A DNA stretch of 13,786 bases, taken from Deltaproteobacteria bacterium (GTDB lineage Bacteria; Desulfobacterota; Desulfobacteria; Desulfobacterales; SG8-13). The notes under the pieces are model-generated. The model did no database searches and had not been told where the DNA came from. It was given only the letters and a program-made list of their open reading frames with translations. The stretch's first letter is position 1; the number at the start of each line of letters is the position of its first letter. The stretch covers positions 1-13,786 of the forward strand of contig DAOVBC010000021.1 in NCBI GenBank assembly GCA_030670715.1, read 5' to 3'. The translations under genes were made by a program, and so were the position numbers. Shown here piece after piece: positions 7,268-13,786 of this stretch.

Positions 7268-7375
7268 CTCGCCTGTAGCCGCGAGACAAAAAACGAATCA
7301 GGAGAGCGTATTTCCTGCCTCAAGTGAAGCTCGTTTAGAGTGGAACGCTCTTCAAACGGAGCGCAGGTACTGCGC
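7268..7375. repeat. continuation of the hairpin chain with possible pseudoknot
   Basis: CTCGC (7268-7272) pairs with GCGAG (7281-7285). Then AAACGA (7291-7296) pairs with TCGTTT (7331-7336) and encloses CAGGA/TCCTG (7299-7303/7313-7317). The loop of that inner stem contains GAGCGT (7304-7309), complementary to ACGCTC (7345-7350) further on, giving pseudoknot topology. Last comes GCGCAG-GTA-CTGCGC (7361-7375). All pairings were read by eye and no folding energy was calculated. Confidence 0.45.
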
Positions 7376-7390
7376 GTAGTGCTCTTCTAG

Positions 7391-7449
7391 TTCGCCTAAG
7401 GCGAATGATCCTTTGGCGGCAAGTGCCATACTCCATAAAAAGCTATGGC
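7391..7449. repeat. last hairpins of the chain before rsmA
   Basis: TTCGCC-TAA-GGCGAA (7391-7405) is a perfect 6-base stem. After it GCCATA (7425-7430) can pair with TATGGC (7444-7449), competing with a shorter CCATA/TATGG pairing inside. Position 7449 is only 13 bases before the TATAAT that probably serves rsmA. Confidence 0.5.
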
Positions 7450-7461
7450 CTCTTTACATCA

Positions 7462-7467
7462 TATAAT
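7462..7467 (+). promoter_or_regulatory. -10 box of the probable rsmA promoter
   Basis: A perfect TATAAT lies 42 bases upstream of the rsmA ATG. The expected -35 position falls inside the last hairpin and is a poor match. If used, the leader would be about 35 bases and would exclude the hairpin chain. Confidence 0.35.
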
Positions 7468-7509
7468 CAGCGATTTTCTTGTTGAATCACAATAGTGGAG
7501 CACTGCCAA

Positions 7510-8367
7510 ATGACATCTCCCAGGGTATTGCTGGCGGCATGGAACATCCGTGCTAAAAAGCAGCTCGGCCAGAACTTTTTAATCGATCCGTCCACGGCTT
7601 CTATGATTGTTGCCCGGGCCGGAATTTTAGCGGACGATGTCGTGCTCGAAATCGGTGCCGGTCTGGGAGCGTTGACAATACCGCTTGCCCGGATTGCTAA
7701 AAAGGTGTTTGCCGTTGAAAAGGACCGCCAACTGCTTCAACTGCTAAAAACAGAGCTGCGGGTCCACAATATCTCCAACGTTATATTAATAGATAAAAAT
7801 ATTCTCCGATTTAACATCAACGAATTCGCTCTGCAATACAGCCGCAAACCTGTCGTAATGGGCAACTTGCCCTATAGCATTTCGTCCCAGATCCTTGTTC
7901 AGCTGATATCCTCACGAGATAATCTGAACCGGGCTGTTTTGATGTTCCAGAAAGAACTGGCCGGACGGCTGGCCTCCCGGGCAGGCGGTAAGAAGTATGG
8001 ACGACTGACGGTTATGCTCCGGTACTGCGCAGATATAAAATCGATTGCACGAATCGATGCGGACCTTTTTTTTCCCAAACCCAAAGTCGATTCCGAAGTC
8101 CTGGAAATACAATTTAAGAAAAAACAGCGCGATATCGCTAAAGACGAAAATTTTCTTTTCAAGGTGATCAAGGCCGCATTCGGCAGAAGACGGAAAACGC
8201 TGAAGAATTCTCTGGCGGGCAGTGAACTGGAAATATCCGCCGCTACTGCACTTGCCGCACTGGATCTTGCCGGCGTTGATCCATCCCGAAGAGCTGAAAC
8301 CCTTGAGGTAAGCGAGTTTGTGGCACTCAGTAACGCATTGGCGGAAATAGTCGGAAATAACCGGTAA
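7510..8367 (+). CDS. rsmA: 16S rRNA (adenine(1518)-N6/adenine(1519)-N6)-dimethyltransferase
   Basis: RsmA (KsgA) uses S-adenosylmethionine to dimethylate two adjacent adenines in helix 45 at the 3' end of 16S rRNA during late 30S assembly. The family marks are clear: KKQLGQNFLIDPS (16-28), the SAM-binding loop LEIGAGLGAL (46-55), the acidic cofactor residue in AVEKD (Glu70), the catalytic NLPY (119-122) and FFPKPKVDSEVL in the C-terminal part. The length of 285 residues is normal for the family. A GTG at 7495 would add five residues, but ATG 7510 is preferred: TGGAG (7496-7500) lies nine bases before it, and the resulting MTSPR start suits deltaproteobacterial members. It is divergent from the 130-residue gene and 70 bases before the response-regulator gene, which has its own promoter. 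Confidence 0.95.
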   Translation: MTSPRVLLAAWNIRAKKQLGQNFLIDPSTASMIVARAGILADDVVLEIGAGLGALTIPLARIAKKVFAVEKDRQLLQLLKTELRVHNISNVILIDKNILRFNINEFALQYSRKPVVMGNLPYSISSQILVQLISSRDNLNRAVLMFQKELAGRLASRAGGKKYGRLTVMLRYCADIKSIARIDADLFFPKPKVDSEVLEIQFKKKQRDIAKDENFLFKVIKAAFGRRRKTLKNSLAGSELEISAATALAALDLAGVDPSRRAETLEVSEFVALSNALAEIVGNNR

Positions 8368-8376
8368 CAGATCATA

Positions 8377-8392
8377 AAATCTAAAAAGATTT
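8377..8392. repeat. short AT-rich inverted repeat after rsmA
   Basis: AAATCT (8377-8382) and AGATTT (8387-8392) form a perfect 6-base stem with a 4-base loop, 10 bases past the rsmA stop codon. The stem is AT-rich with no T-run after it, so it would be a poor terminator. It overlaps the -35 box of the next gene's promoter and could be an operator half. Confidence 0.3.
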
Positions 8393-8419
8393 GAAAACAT
8401 GTAAAATCCGGGTTATAAG
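8391..8419 (+). promoter_or_regulatory. sigma70-type promoter of the response-regulator gene
   Basis: TTGAAA (8391-8396), a 17-base spacer and TATAAG (8414-8419) match the consensus well. Transcription would start near 8426, just before the GGAGG at 8428-8432, giving a very short leader. Confidence 0.55.
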
Positions 8420-8437
8420 AAATGTGCGGAGGATGAT

Positions 8438-9043
8438 TTGAGAAAACATACAATACTGCTGGTGGATGATGATCCATTTATCCTGACAGGGATCGGACAG
8501 AACCTGGAAAGCGAGGGCTACGAAATCACAACGGCTGAGAATGGCGAAACTGCCCTGGAGTTACTCGAAAAGTCCGCCTATGATCTTGTGATTACCGATC
8601 TGGTGATGGAAAAAATCGACGGCATCCAGATCTTGAAAAAGGCAAAAGAAATCAGCCCGGAAATAATGGTTATTATTTTGACGGGGTACGGCGACATGAC
8701 CTCCGCCATCGATGCCCTTCGGCTGAATGCTGACGATTATATGCTGAAGCCCTGCCAGACGGAAGAAATGAACTTCAGGGTTGCGGCCTGTCTCGAAAAA
8801 CTCGAACTCTCGCGCAAATTAAAGTTGTACGAGCAGATACTGCCGGTATGCTGTGTCTGTAAAAAAATCAGAGACGATGAAGGTAAACAGCCGGGCTCCG
8901 GCAGATGGATGCCGGTTGATCAATACCTGTGGAAAAAAGCGCGACTTTCCATTTCATCAACCTACTGCCCCCACTGTGCCTCGGAGGCAATGAAAGAACT
9001 GGATCGCATCGAACAACAGCCTGCCGACCCTGAAAAAAAATAA
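8438..9043 (+). CDS. response regulator: receiver domain plus four-cysteine C-terminal tail
   Basis: Residues 4-120 form a CheY-like receiver domain. Acidic residues Asp10 and Asp11 (LLVDDDP), phospho-acceptor Asp54 (VITDLVM), the Thr82 switch (IILTGYGD) and Lys104 (YMLKP) are all present, so it should accept phosphate from a sensor kinase. After a helical linker (SRKLKLYEQ) comes LPVCCVCKKIRDDEGK and then TYCPHC. This gives C138-x2-C141 and C177-x2-C180, the layout of a small metal site. The tail resembles the 'LPICxxCKKIRDDxGYW...CPxC' ending seen on many deltaproteobacterial receiver and PAS proteins, whose role is unknown to me. There is no DNA-binding domain. The start is TTG 8438, five bases after GGAGG; an ATG at 8433 hits a stop at once. 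The partner kinase is not visible. It converges with the GAPDH gene. Confidence 0.9.
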   Translation: MRKHTILLVDDDPFILTGIGQNLESEGYEITTAENGETALELLEKSAYDLVITDLVMEKIDGIQILKKAKEISPEIMVIILTGYGDMTSAIDALRLNADDYMLKPCQTEEMNFRVAACLEKLELSRKLKLYEQILPVCCVCKKIRDDEGKQPGSGRWMPVDQYLWKKARLSISSTYCPHCASEAMKELDRIEQQPADPEKK

Positions 9044-9094
9044 TCTGATTCACAACGCGGCCACCAGCCATGAGATGCGGCTTAAAAAGTAATT

Positions 9095-10372
9095 CTACAT
9101 GTGTTCAGCGATTGACACTGTCCTATCCCCCAACATATTCACATAACTTCCCAGTTCGTTGTCGTACCAGCCGTAAATCACCGCCTGGGTCAACGGAATC
9201 CTGATCACCGGGTCTTTCAAATTCGCAATGACATTTTTATCCAGTCCCGGAACATTTTCCAGGTCAATGGTGACTTCCGCTGTGCGGGTGTGGGTTTCGT
9301 AACCTTCAATGATCGTAGCGGCCTTTGGCGTTCCGATGATATCACCTGAAACATTCTGCTTTTCCGAGAAATTAAGGTAGCCGTTTGGATCCGCCTCGGC
9401 TGCCTGCCGATAAACATCGTTGATCATTTCCCGGTGAATCAGGTCACCGCTGATCTCCTCCTGCAGGTCTACAACCAGAATGATCAGGGAGCCGCTGGCA
9501 GTGGGAACCCTTACCGATTCAGCGATGAAGCCGATCTGCTCCATTTCCGGTATGACCAGCCTCAGTGCTTTGGCCGCACCGGTTGTGGTCAGAATGATGT
9601 TGTTCATGATGCTGCGGTTCTTCCTTAAATCTTTTTTGCCGGCCCTGGGCAGTCGATCGAGCACTTCCTGAGATCCGGTTGCGGCGTGAACGGTTGCCAT
9701 GGAGGCCGAAAGAATTTTTCGCGGCCCGAAATAATCCAGCAGCGGTTTCATCATATGTGCCAGGCAGGTGGTGGTGCACGACGCATTGGAAATGATGCGA
9801 TGGCGCCGGGGGTCATACTCATTGGTATTGATCCCCATGACGGTTGTTATCGCATCCTCCGGCATCAAACCGCGTAAATCATCCTTTGCATCTTTGATTT
9901 TAAACGGCGCTGATACGATGACCTTCTCGGCCCCTGCCTCAAGATGGCCGCGAGTGCTGCCCCCGGGGAGATCCGGCGGTTGGGACGGGTCCAAGAACTG
10001 GCCGGTAGTGTCCACAACCAGCTTGACGCCCTGATCCTTCCAGCCGATCTCAGCCGGATTCCTGGCGGATCTTAAAAACCGCACCCGCATGCCGTCGACG
10101 ATAATAGTCCCTTCTTTTTCATCCAGCTCACCGATCACCGGCGGTGAATTCTGCCCGTATAAGAAACAGTGAAGAAAACCGTATGTGGAATCCCTCTCGA
10201 TATAATGGGCGATATCTTTAAGGGAAGTACCGGCCTCACGTCCGATATTAACAACCAGCTCATCAAAGTACTTTCGCCCGACTTGATGCCAGACCGTTAG
10301 CTTACCGATTCGGCCCAGTCCGTTGATGCCGAGCTTTAATCCACTTTGGGTGGCAGAATTGTTCGCCGTCAT
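9095..10372 (-). CDS. divergent long glyceraldehyde-3-phosphate dehydrogenase
   Basis: The family oxidises and phosphorylates glyceraldehyde 3-phosphate to 1,3-bisphosphoglycerate, or runs in reverse. Visible marks are the Rossmann loop GINGLGRIGKL (15-25), catalytic Cys199 in SNASCTTTCL, His229 in TVHAATGSQ, TTTGAAKAL (262-270), RVPT (288-291) and WYDNELGSY (402-410). At 425 residues it is about 90 longer than the usual 330-340. Extra sequence includes DPSQPPDLPGGST (128-140) and a longer C-terminal half. The strand-end position that usually reads VND reads VNIGREAG (41-48), so the Asp favouring NAD is absent and NADP use is possible. SCTTT replaces SCTTN. These changes mark a divergent subgroup, and the substrate could differ. 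GGAG lies seven bases before the ATG. It follows the dikinase-like gene by 15 bases and is probably co-transcribed with it. Confidence 0.85.
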   Translation of the reverse strand: MTANNSATQSGLKLGINGLGRIGKLTVWHQVGRKYFDELVVNIGREAGTSLKDIAHYIERDSTYGFLHCFLYGQNSPPVIGELDEKEGTIIVDGMRVRFLRSARNPAEIGWKDQGVKLVVDTTGQFLDPSQPPDLPGGSTRGHLEAGAEKVIVSAPFKIKDAKDDLRGLMPEDAITTVMGINTNEYDPRRHRIISNASCTTTCLAHMMKPLLDYFGPRKILSASMATVHAATGSQEVLDRLPRAGKKDLRKNRSIMNNIILTTTGAAKALRLVIPEMEQIGFIAESVRVPTASGSLIILVVDLQEEISGDLIHREMINDVYRQAAEADPNGYLNFSEKQNVSGDIIGTPKAATIIEGYETHTRTAEVTIDLENVPGLDKNVIANLKDPVIRIPLTQAVIYGWYDNELGSYVNMLGDRTVSIAEHM

Positions 10373-10387
10373 CTCATTTCTCCGTTT

Positions 10388-13300
10388 TTACTCCTCATTC
10401 ACTTTCAGTTTTCCAAGGTATACCGATCCCTCGTGTCCGTCAATGCTTATGAAATTGCCCGAATCAATCCGCACATCTTTTAGCATGCAGTATTTTTCTT
10501 TTTCATCGCAGATCAAATCCCCGCAGCCGACCACGCAGGTCTTGCCCAGGCGATGTGCTACCACGGATGCATGGGAAGTAACCCCGCCGCGTGCCGTCAG
10601 AAGGCCGTCAGCGGCGTATATCTCTCTAATATCGTCCGGAACGGTATCGCTGCGGGCAAGAATCAAATGGGTATCCGGCTCCAGAGCCCTCCATTTGTCG
10701 ATATCTTCCAGACTGAACACCACCCGTCCGGTCATGGCGCCTCCCGCAATCCCGATACCATGGCCCAGGTATATCTCTTCCGTGATCCCCAGCAGGTCGA
10801 ATGTCCGGACCTTCTTGCGCTCCCGCATGGCCATATCCCGACACTGCAATATGTACAGGTCCCCGGGAGAGGGAGACTCAAAGGTAAACTCCATTTCCTG
10901 GGGTGTCCAACCCTCTTTATAAATAAGACGGCTGGCCCACCCTTTCAGCGCATAAAATATCTCGGGAAAATGAGATTCCAGGGTGATGTCGGTCTGCCGC
11001 ATCTCAATCTCCTGCTGGTAAATCGATATGGGCAGGGTAATGACCAGGCCGGAAACCACATCTTCGCCCTGATTTCCGAGGGTGAAATCGCCCCACAGCT
11101 TCAGCACTTCTCCCGGCTGCCTGGGGTTGTGGGTAAAAAACACCCCGGAACCGGAATCTCTTGAAAGATTTCCGTAAACCATTGCCTGCACAGTCACAGC
11201 GGTTCCCCAGTCATCGGATATGCCCATGATTTTGCGGTAAGTTCCGGCTTTAGCGGATTCCCACGAATGGAGTACTTTTTTAATGGTCGTGTACAGCTGG
11301 TCGTATGGATCTTCAAGAATGTCTATCCCCGCGTCGCGTATCATGTTCTTATAGGTCAGCGCGACTTTTTTCATCTGGTCACCGGTAAAATACCGCTTAT
11401 ACTCTATACCGACCCGCCGCTTGAGCTCGCTGATGATGTCATCGAAGTCATCGCGCACCAGGCCGAAGGCCATGCCGTAACATTGTAGAAATCGGCGATA
11501 ATTGTCCCAGGCGAACCAGGCATTGCCGGTGTTGTTTGCCAGTCCGGCCGTGATCTCTTCATTCATTCCGACGTTCAGAAGAGTGTCCATCATACCCGGC
11601 TGAGAGATCGAAGATCCGCTGCGTATAGAAAACAGCAGCGGGTTGTCCGGGCTGCCAAATGACTTTCCGGTAACTTTTTCCAGTTTCGATATGTGGCGGG
11701 CGACCTGTTCCTGAAAATTTCGTTCCGCCGGTGTGTAGCTGTCGATTACTTTTCGGCATCGAAACACCTCGGTGGTAATAATAAAACCGGGCGGTATCGG
11801 CAGGCCGAGATCCTGGAGTTTGACCAGACTCATCCCCTTGTTGCCGAGATAGATCAGTCCGGAAACCCTGTTGTTCGGCCGGCGGATGGTCGTCATTGCA
11901 TTTTCAGGATCGTAAATGAGAAGCTGGTGTAATTTATCCTTGGGTAGTTTATCCGCCTGCTGGAAAAGAATGTTGAGGATTCGACTGACAAAACGGTCCA
12001 GCTGCTGCAGCCCGAGTGACAGCGCAATCCGATCGCGGAAAAATATTTCAGAAACCCTGTGTTTGATTTTATCGTGGCCGGCAATGGCTTCACCGTCCCG
12101 GGGAAGGTATTTAGACAGGATCTGTCCGGAGGGCAGCTGATCCAGGATATCGGACAGGTTCTGCTCATGAACGTTATGGAAATAATCGTTAATAATGTTT
12201 TTACCAGCGGAGGCAAACCCTTTAAAGATATCGAGATACTGGGTAAAGGTAAATCCACTCACCTCCAGGGAGTGGGCCAGCAGATCAAGTTGACTTTCAA
12301 TTTCAACCGAGGAGATACCATCCAGTCTCAGGGCCTTGTCAAAGAGTCGCATCCGGGCATAAATCTGGTAAAATGTTGCTTTGGTGATCAGGCTCAGATC
12401 AATACTGTCGATAAGTTCCTCAAAAAGAACGTTAACCAGGGATTCGATGCGAAATGTCAACCCGAGAGCATCGAATTTCATTTCGTGATAACTTCCGTAC
12501 ATGGAAGGAATGTCTATTGTAATATGCCTTTTTTTGTAAATATCCTCCCGGATCTCAAATTTTTCCGAAGATAATATGATGGATTTGAGCACTTTCAAAA
12601 AATCCAGCAGCATAAATAATTTCTTCTTCAAATCCGGTTCGGTCAGAGCCGATTTCAGCCGTTTTAAGTCCGGAAAGGCTTCCGTAGATAGCTGTGCGAT
12701 GTAGCTGTTCAAGTCGATGAAATCGATATTATATTTTTGATGCAGCAATTGATAAAATGCCATCAACAGTGTCAACCGCTGCCGATCATCTTCAGGCACC
12801 CGGGAAACCCCCTGCAGCAGCTCCTCCAGCAGTTCCGTTTTACAGGTGAGAACACCTTTGGGGATGGTGATGCCTTCATCTTTAAGCCGGGAAATCAGCC
12901 GGTGGACACCATCGATGTGGCGCCCCCGAGTCTCGATCTGTTCGTAAATATTCGGCGGGATCACATTCTCCAGCCATTTTTTGTCCCGCGTTGACCAGAA
13001 TTGCAAAATGGCTTCCATCAAGTCAATAATCCGGTTGCTGCTTTCAACGTGGCTTTGCTTGCGGAGAAAATGGATCAGAATGTCTCTGCGGCGGGTGATT
13101 TCATCGACACGGGTTGAAATATCCCTCAGTTTTCCTTCAGCGCCGATGTCATTGAAATAGACCGGAAAAATCCGGGCCAGTTGCTTGGTCAGATTATAGA
13201 CCGGCCCGATGTCACTGTTCAGAGAACGGGTGATGTCACGGGGAAATAGATCGGTATCTTTGATGAAGACCCCGGTGACTGCCAGATGGATAATCAGAAC

Positions 13301-13786
13301 GGAAATGATCCGGGTCGACCACTTCGGGTTCAGTTCAATAAGCTCGAGCCAGGTTCTGATATTCTGAATATGGGCACTGTTAACCCTTATCTGCCAATCG
13401 TTTCCGACTCCGGTAATCTTCGGGGTCTGGAAACCTAAATCAACAACGTGATTGAGGAAATAATTGACCAGATCACTGTCATCGGTTTTATAGACACCTT
13501 TGCCCATGTTCAGGACACAGTTGAGGGCGGTGGCGGGATAGTTTACGGATTGCGTCTTCAGGATTGAAAAAGTTTTCCGGATCAGTTTTCGAATATATAG
13601 ATCGGACTCATGCTCGATGAGCCAGCTGAGCGTCCGGTTGATGTCCCGCAGCGCTTCTTCATGGATCATCGAGAGGCCGGAAATATTCATCATATGAAAA
13701 AGAAAAATAACTTTCCACTGGTTCCCGCGTCTGGATTTTCCCCTTGCCTCCAGCAGTTTCTGGGGAAGCTGCCTGTATATATCGAC
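10388..13786 (-). CDS. PPDK-like ATP-grasp and phosphohistidine protein lacking the PEP/pyruvate barrel (5' end beyond window)
   Basis: The frame stays open to the right edge, giving 1132 visible residues numbered here from codon 13784-13786. No ribosome-binding site precedes the first ATG pair at 13688-13693, and the 31 codons before it look coding, so the true start is probably outside. Residues 1 to about 635 are long, mostly helical and match no domain I know. From about 645 to 985 lies the pyruvate phosphate dikinase ATP-grasp domain: LGNKGMSLVKLQDLGLPIPPGF, FSIRSGSSISQPGMMDTLLN, DDWGTAVTVQAMVYGN, GEDVVSG and LYILQCRD. Residues about 1005-1125 form the swivelling phosphohistidine domain, with His1072 in LTARGGVTSHASVVAHRLGK. 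The protein ends there, at SIDGHEGSVYLGKLKVNEE, where PPDK would continue into its PEP/pyruvate barrel. It could therefore phosphorylate its own His from ATP, but the acceptor is unknown. The divergent GAPDH gene follows in the same operon. Confidence 0.88.
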   Translation of the reverse strand, partial: VDIYRQLPQKLLEARGKSRRGNQWKVIFLFHMMNISGLSMIHEEALRDINRTLSWLIEHESDLYIRKLIRKTFSILKTQSVNYPATALNCVLNMGKGVYKTDDSDLVNYFLNHVVDLGFQTPKITGVGNDWQIRVNSAHIQNIRTWLELIELNPKWSTRIISVLIIHLAVTGVFIKDTDLFPRDITRSLNSDIGPVYNLTKQLARIFPVYFNDIGAEGKLRDISTRVDEITRRRDILIHFLRKQSHVESSNRIIDLMEAILQFWSTRDKKWLENVIPPNIYEQIETRGRHIDGVHRLISRLKDEGITIPKGVLTCKTELLEELLQGVSRVPEDDRQRLTLLMAFYQLLHQKYNIDFIDLNSYIAQLSTEAFPDLKRLKSALTEPDLKKKLFMLLDFLKVLKSIILSSEKFEIREDIYKKRHITIDIPSMYGSYHEMKFDALGLTFRIESLVNVLFEELIDSIDLSLITKATFYQIYARMRLFDKALRLDGISSVEIESQLDLLAHSLEVSGFTFTQYLDIFKGFASAGKNIINDYFHNVHEQNLSDILDQLPSGQILSKYLPRDGEAIAGHDKIKHRVSEIFFRDRIALSLGLQQLDRFVSRILNILFQQADKLPKDKLHQLLIYDPENAMTTIRRPNNRVSGLIYLGNKGMSLVKLQDLGLPIPPGFIITTEVFRCRKVIDSYTPAERNFQEQVARHISKLEKVTGKSFGSPDNPLLFSIRSGSSISQPGMMDTLLNVGMNEEITAGLANNTGNAWFAWDNYRRFLQCYGMAFGLVRDDFDDIISELKRRVGIEYKRYFTGDQMKKVALTYKNMIRDAGIDILEDPYDQLYTTIKKVLHSWESAKAGTYRKIMGISDDWGTAVTVQAMVYGNLSRDSGSGVFFTHNPRQPGEVLKLWGDFTLGNQGEDVVSGLVITLPISIYQQEIEMRQTDITLESHFPEIFYALKGWASRLIYKEGWTPQEMEFTFESPSPGDLYILQCRDMAMRERKKVRTFDLLGITEEIYLGHGIGIAGGAMTGRVVFSLEDIDKWRALEPDTHLILARSDTVPDDIREIYAADGLLTARGGVTSHASVVAHRLGKTCVVGCGDLICDEKEKYCMLKDVRIDSGNFISIDGHEGSVYLGKLKVNEE

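Noticed and set aside
7131..7449. CRISPR array or tRNA cluster in the structured spacer
   Set aside because: Units abut without spacers and the stems differ in sequence, so it is not CRISPR. No cloverleaf with T-loop or anticodon features could be found.
7495..7509. GTG start of rsmA five codons upstream
   Set aside because: The GTG overlaps the TGGAG that serves as ribosome-binding site for ATG 7510, and the protein family fits the MTSPR start.
9044..9094. Bidirectional terminator between the response regulator and GAPDH genes
   Set aside because: Only 3-4 base stems can be drawn here. The T-run on the minus strand is simply the complement of the Lys codons ending the response-regulator gene.

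Overview
The window looks like part of a chromosome from a Desulfobacterota (deltaproteobacterial) organism. This is inferred from protein style: a PreP-type M16C peptidase, an IlvD of the PGH class, a response regulator ending in the 'LPxCxxCKKIRDD...CPxC' tail, a PPDK-like protein lacking its PEP domain, and an rsmA/ksgA whose product starts MTSPR. No 16S rRNA or other taxonomic marker is present. Nothing points to a prophage, an insertion sequence or a CRISPR array.

Layout. Positions 1-1396 are visibly more AT-rich and hold the 5' part of an MltF-like lytic transglycosylase (minus, running off the left edge) and a 102-residue protein of unknown function (minus) with a strong ribosome-binding site and a likely terminator. 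From 1397 to 6332 come ilvD and a large M16C metallopeptidase, both minus, separated by a REP-like palindrome. A repeat-rich spacer (6369-6514) follows, then a 130-residue basic protein with a probable winged-helix C-terminus (6565-6957, minus). The divergent spacer 6958-7509 holds a chain of hairpins (7131-7449). On the plus strand come rsmA/ksgA (7510-8367) and a single-receiver response regulator with a four-cysteine tail (8438-9043). Convergent to these is a two-gene minus-strand operon: a PPDK-like ATP-grasp/phosphohistidine protein (10388 to beyond the right edge), then a divergent long GAPDH (9095-10372), 15 bases apart.

How the genes relate. Most are unrelated housekeeping genes: branched-chain amino acid synthesis, peptide degradation, ribosome maturation. 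The one clear functional pairing is the dikinase-like gene with the GAPDH gene. The first has the ATP-grasp and phosphohistidine swivel domains of pyruvate phosphate dikinase but not its PEP/pyruvate barrel, and carries a long unassigned N-terminal region instead. The second keeps the GAPDH catalytic residues but has altered cofactor-site and loop sequences. Together they suggest a variant step in lower glycolysis/gluconeogenesis or a phosphotransfer to an unknown acceptor.

The two most interesting items are this dikinase-GAPDH pair and the hairpin chain upstream of rsmA, which contains tandem units of alternating 22 and 29 bases and may be a structured RNA or a non-coding repeat element. Several gene starts were moved away from the longest open frame: the peptidase to 6332, rsmA to 7510, and the dikinase-like gene beyond the window edge.
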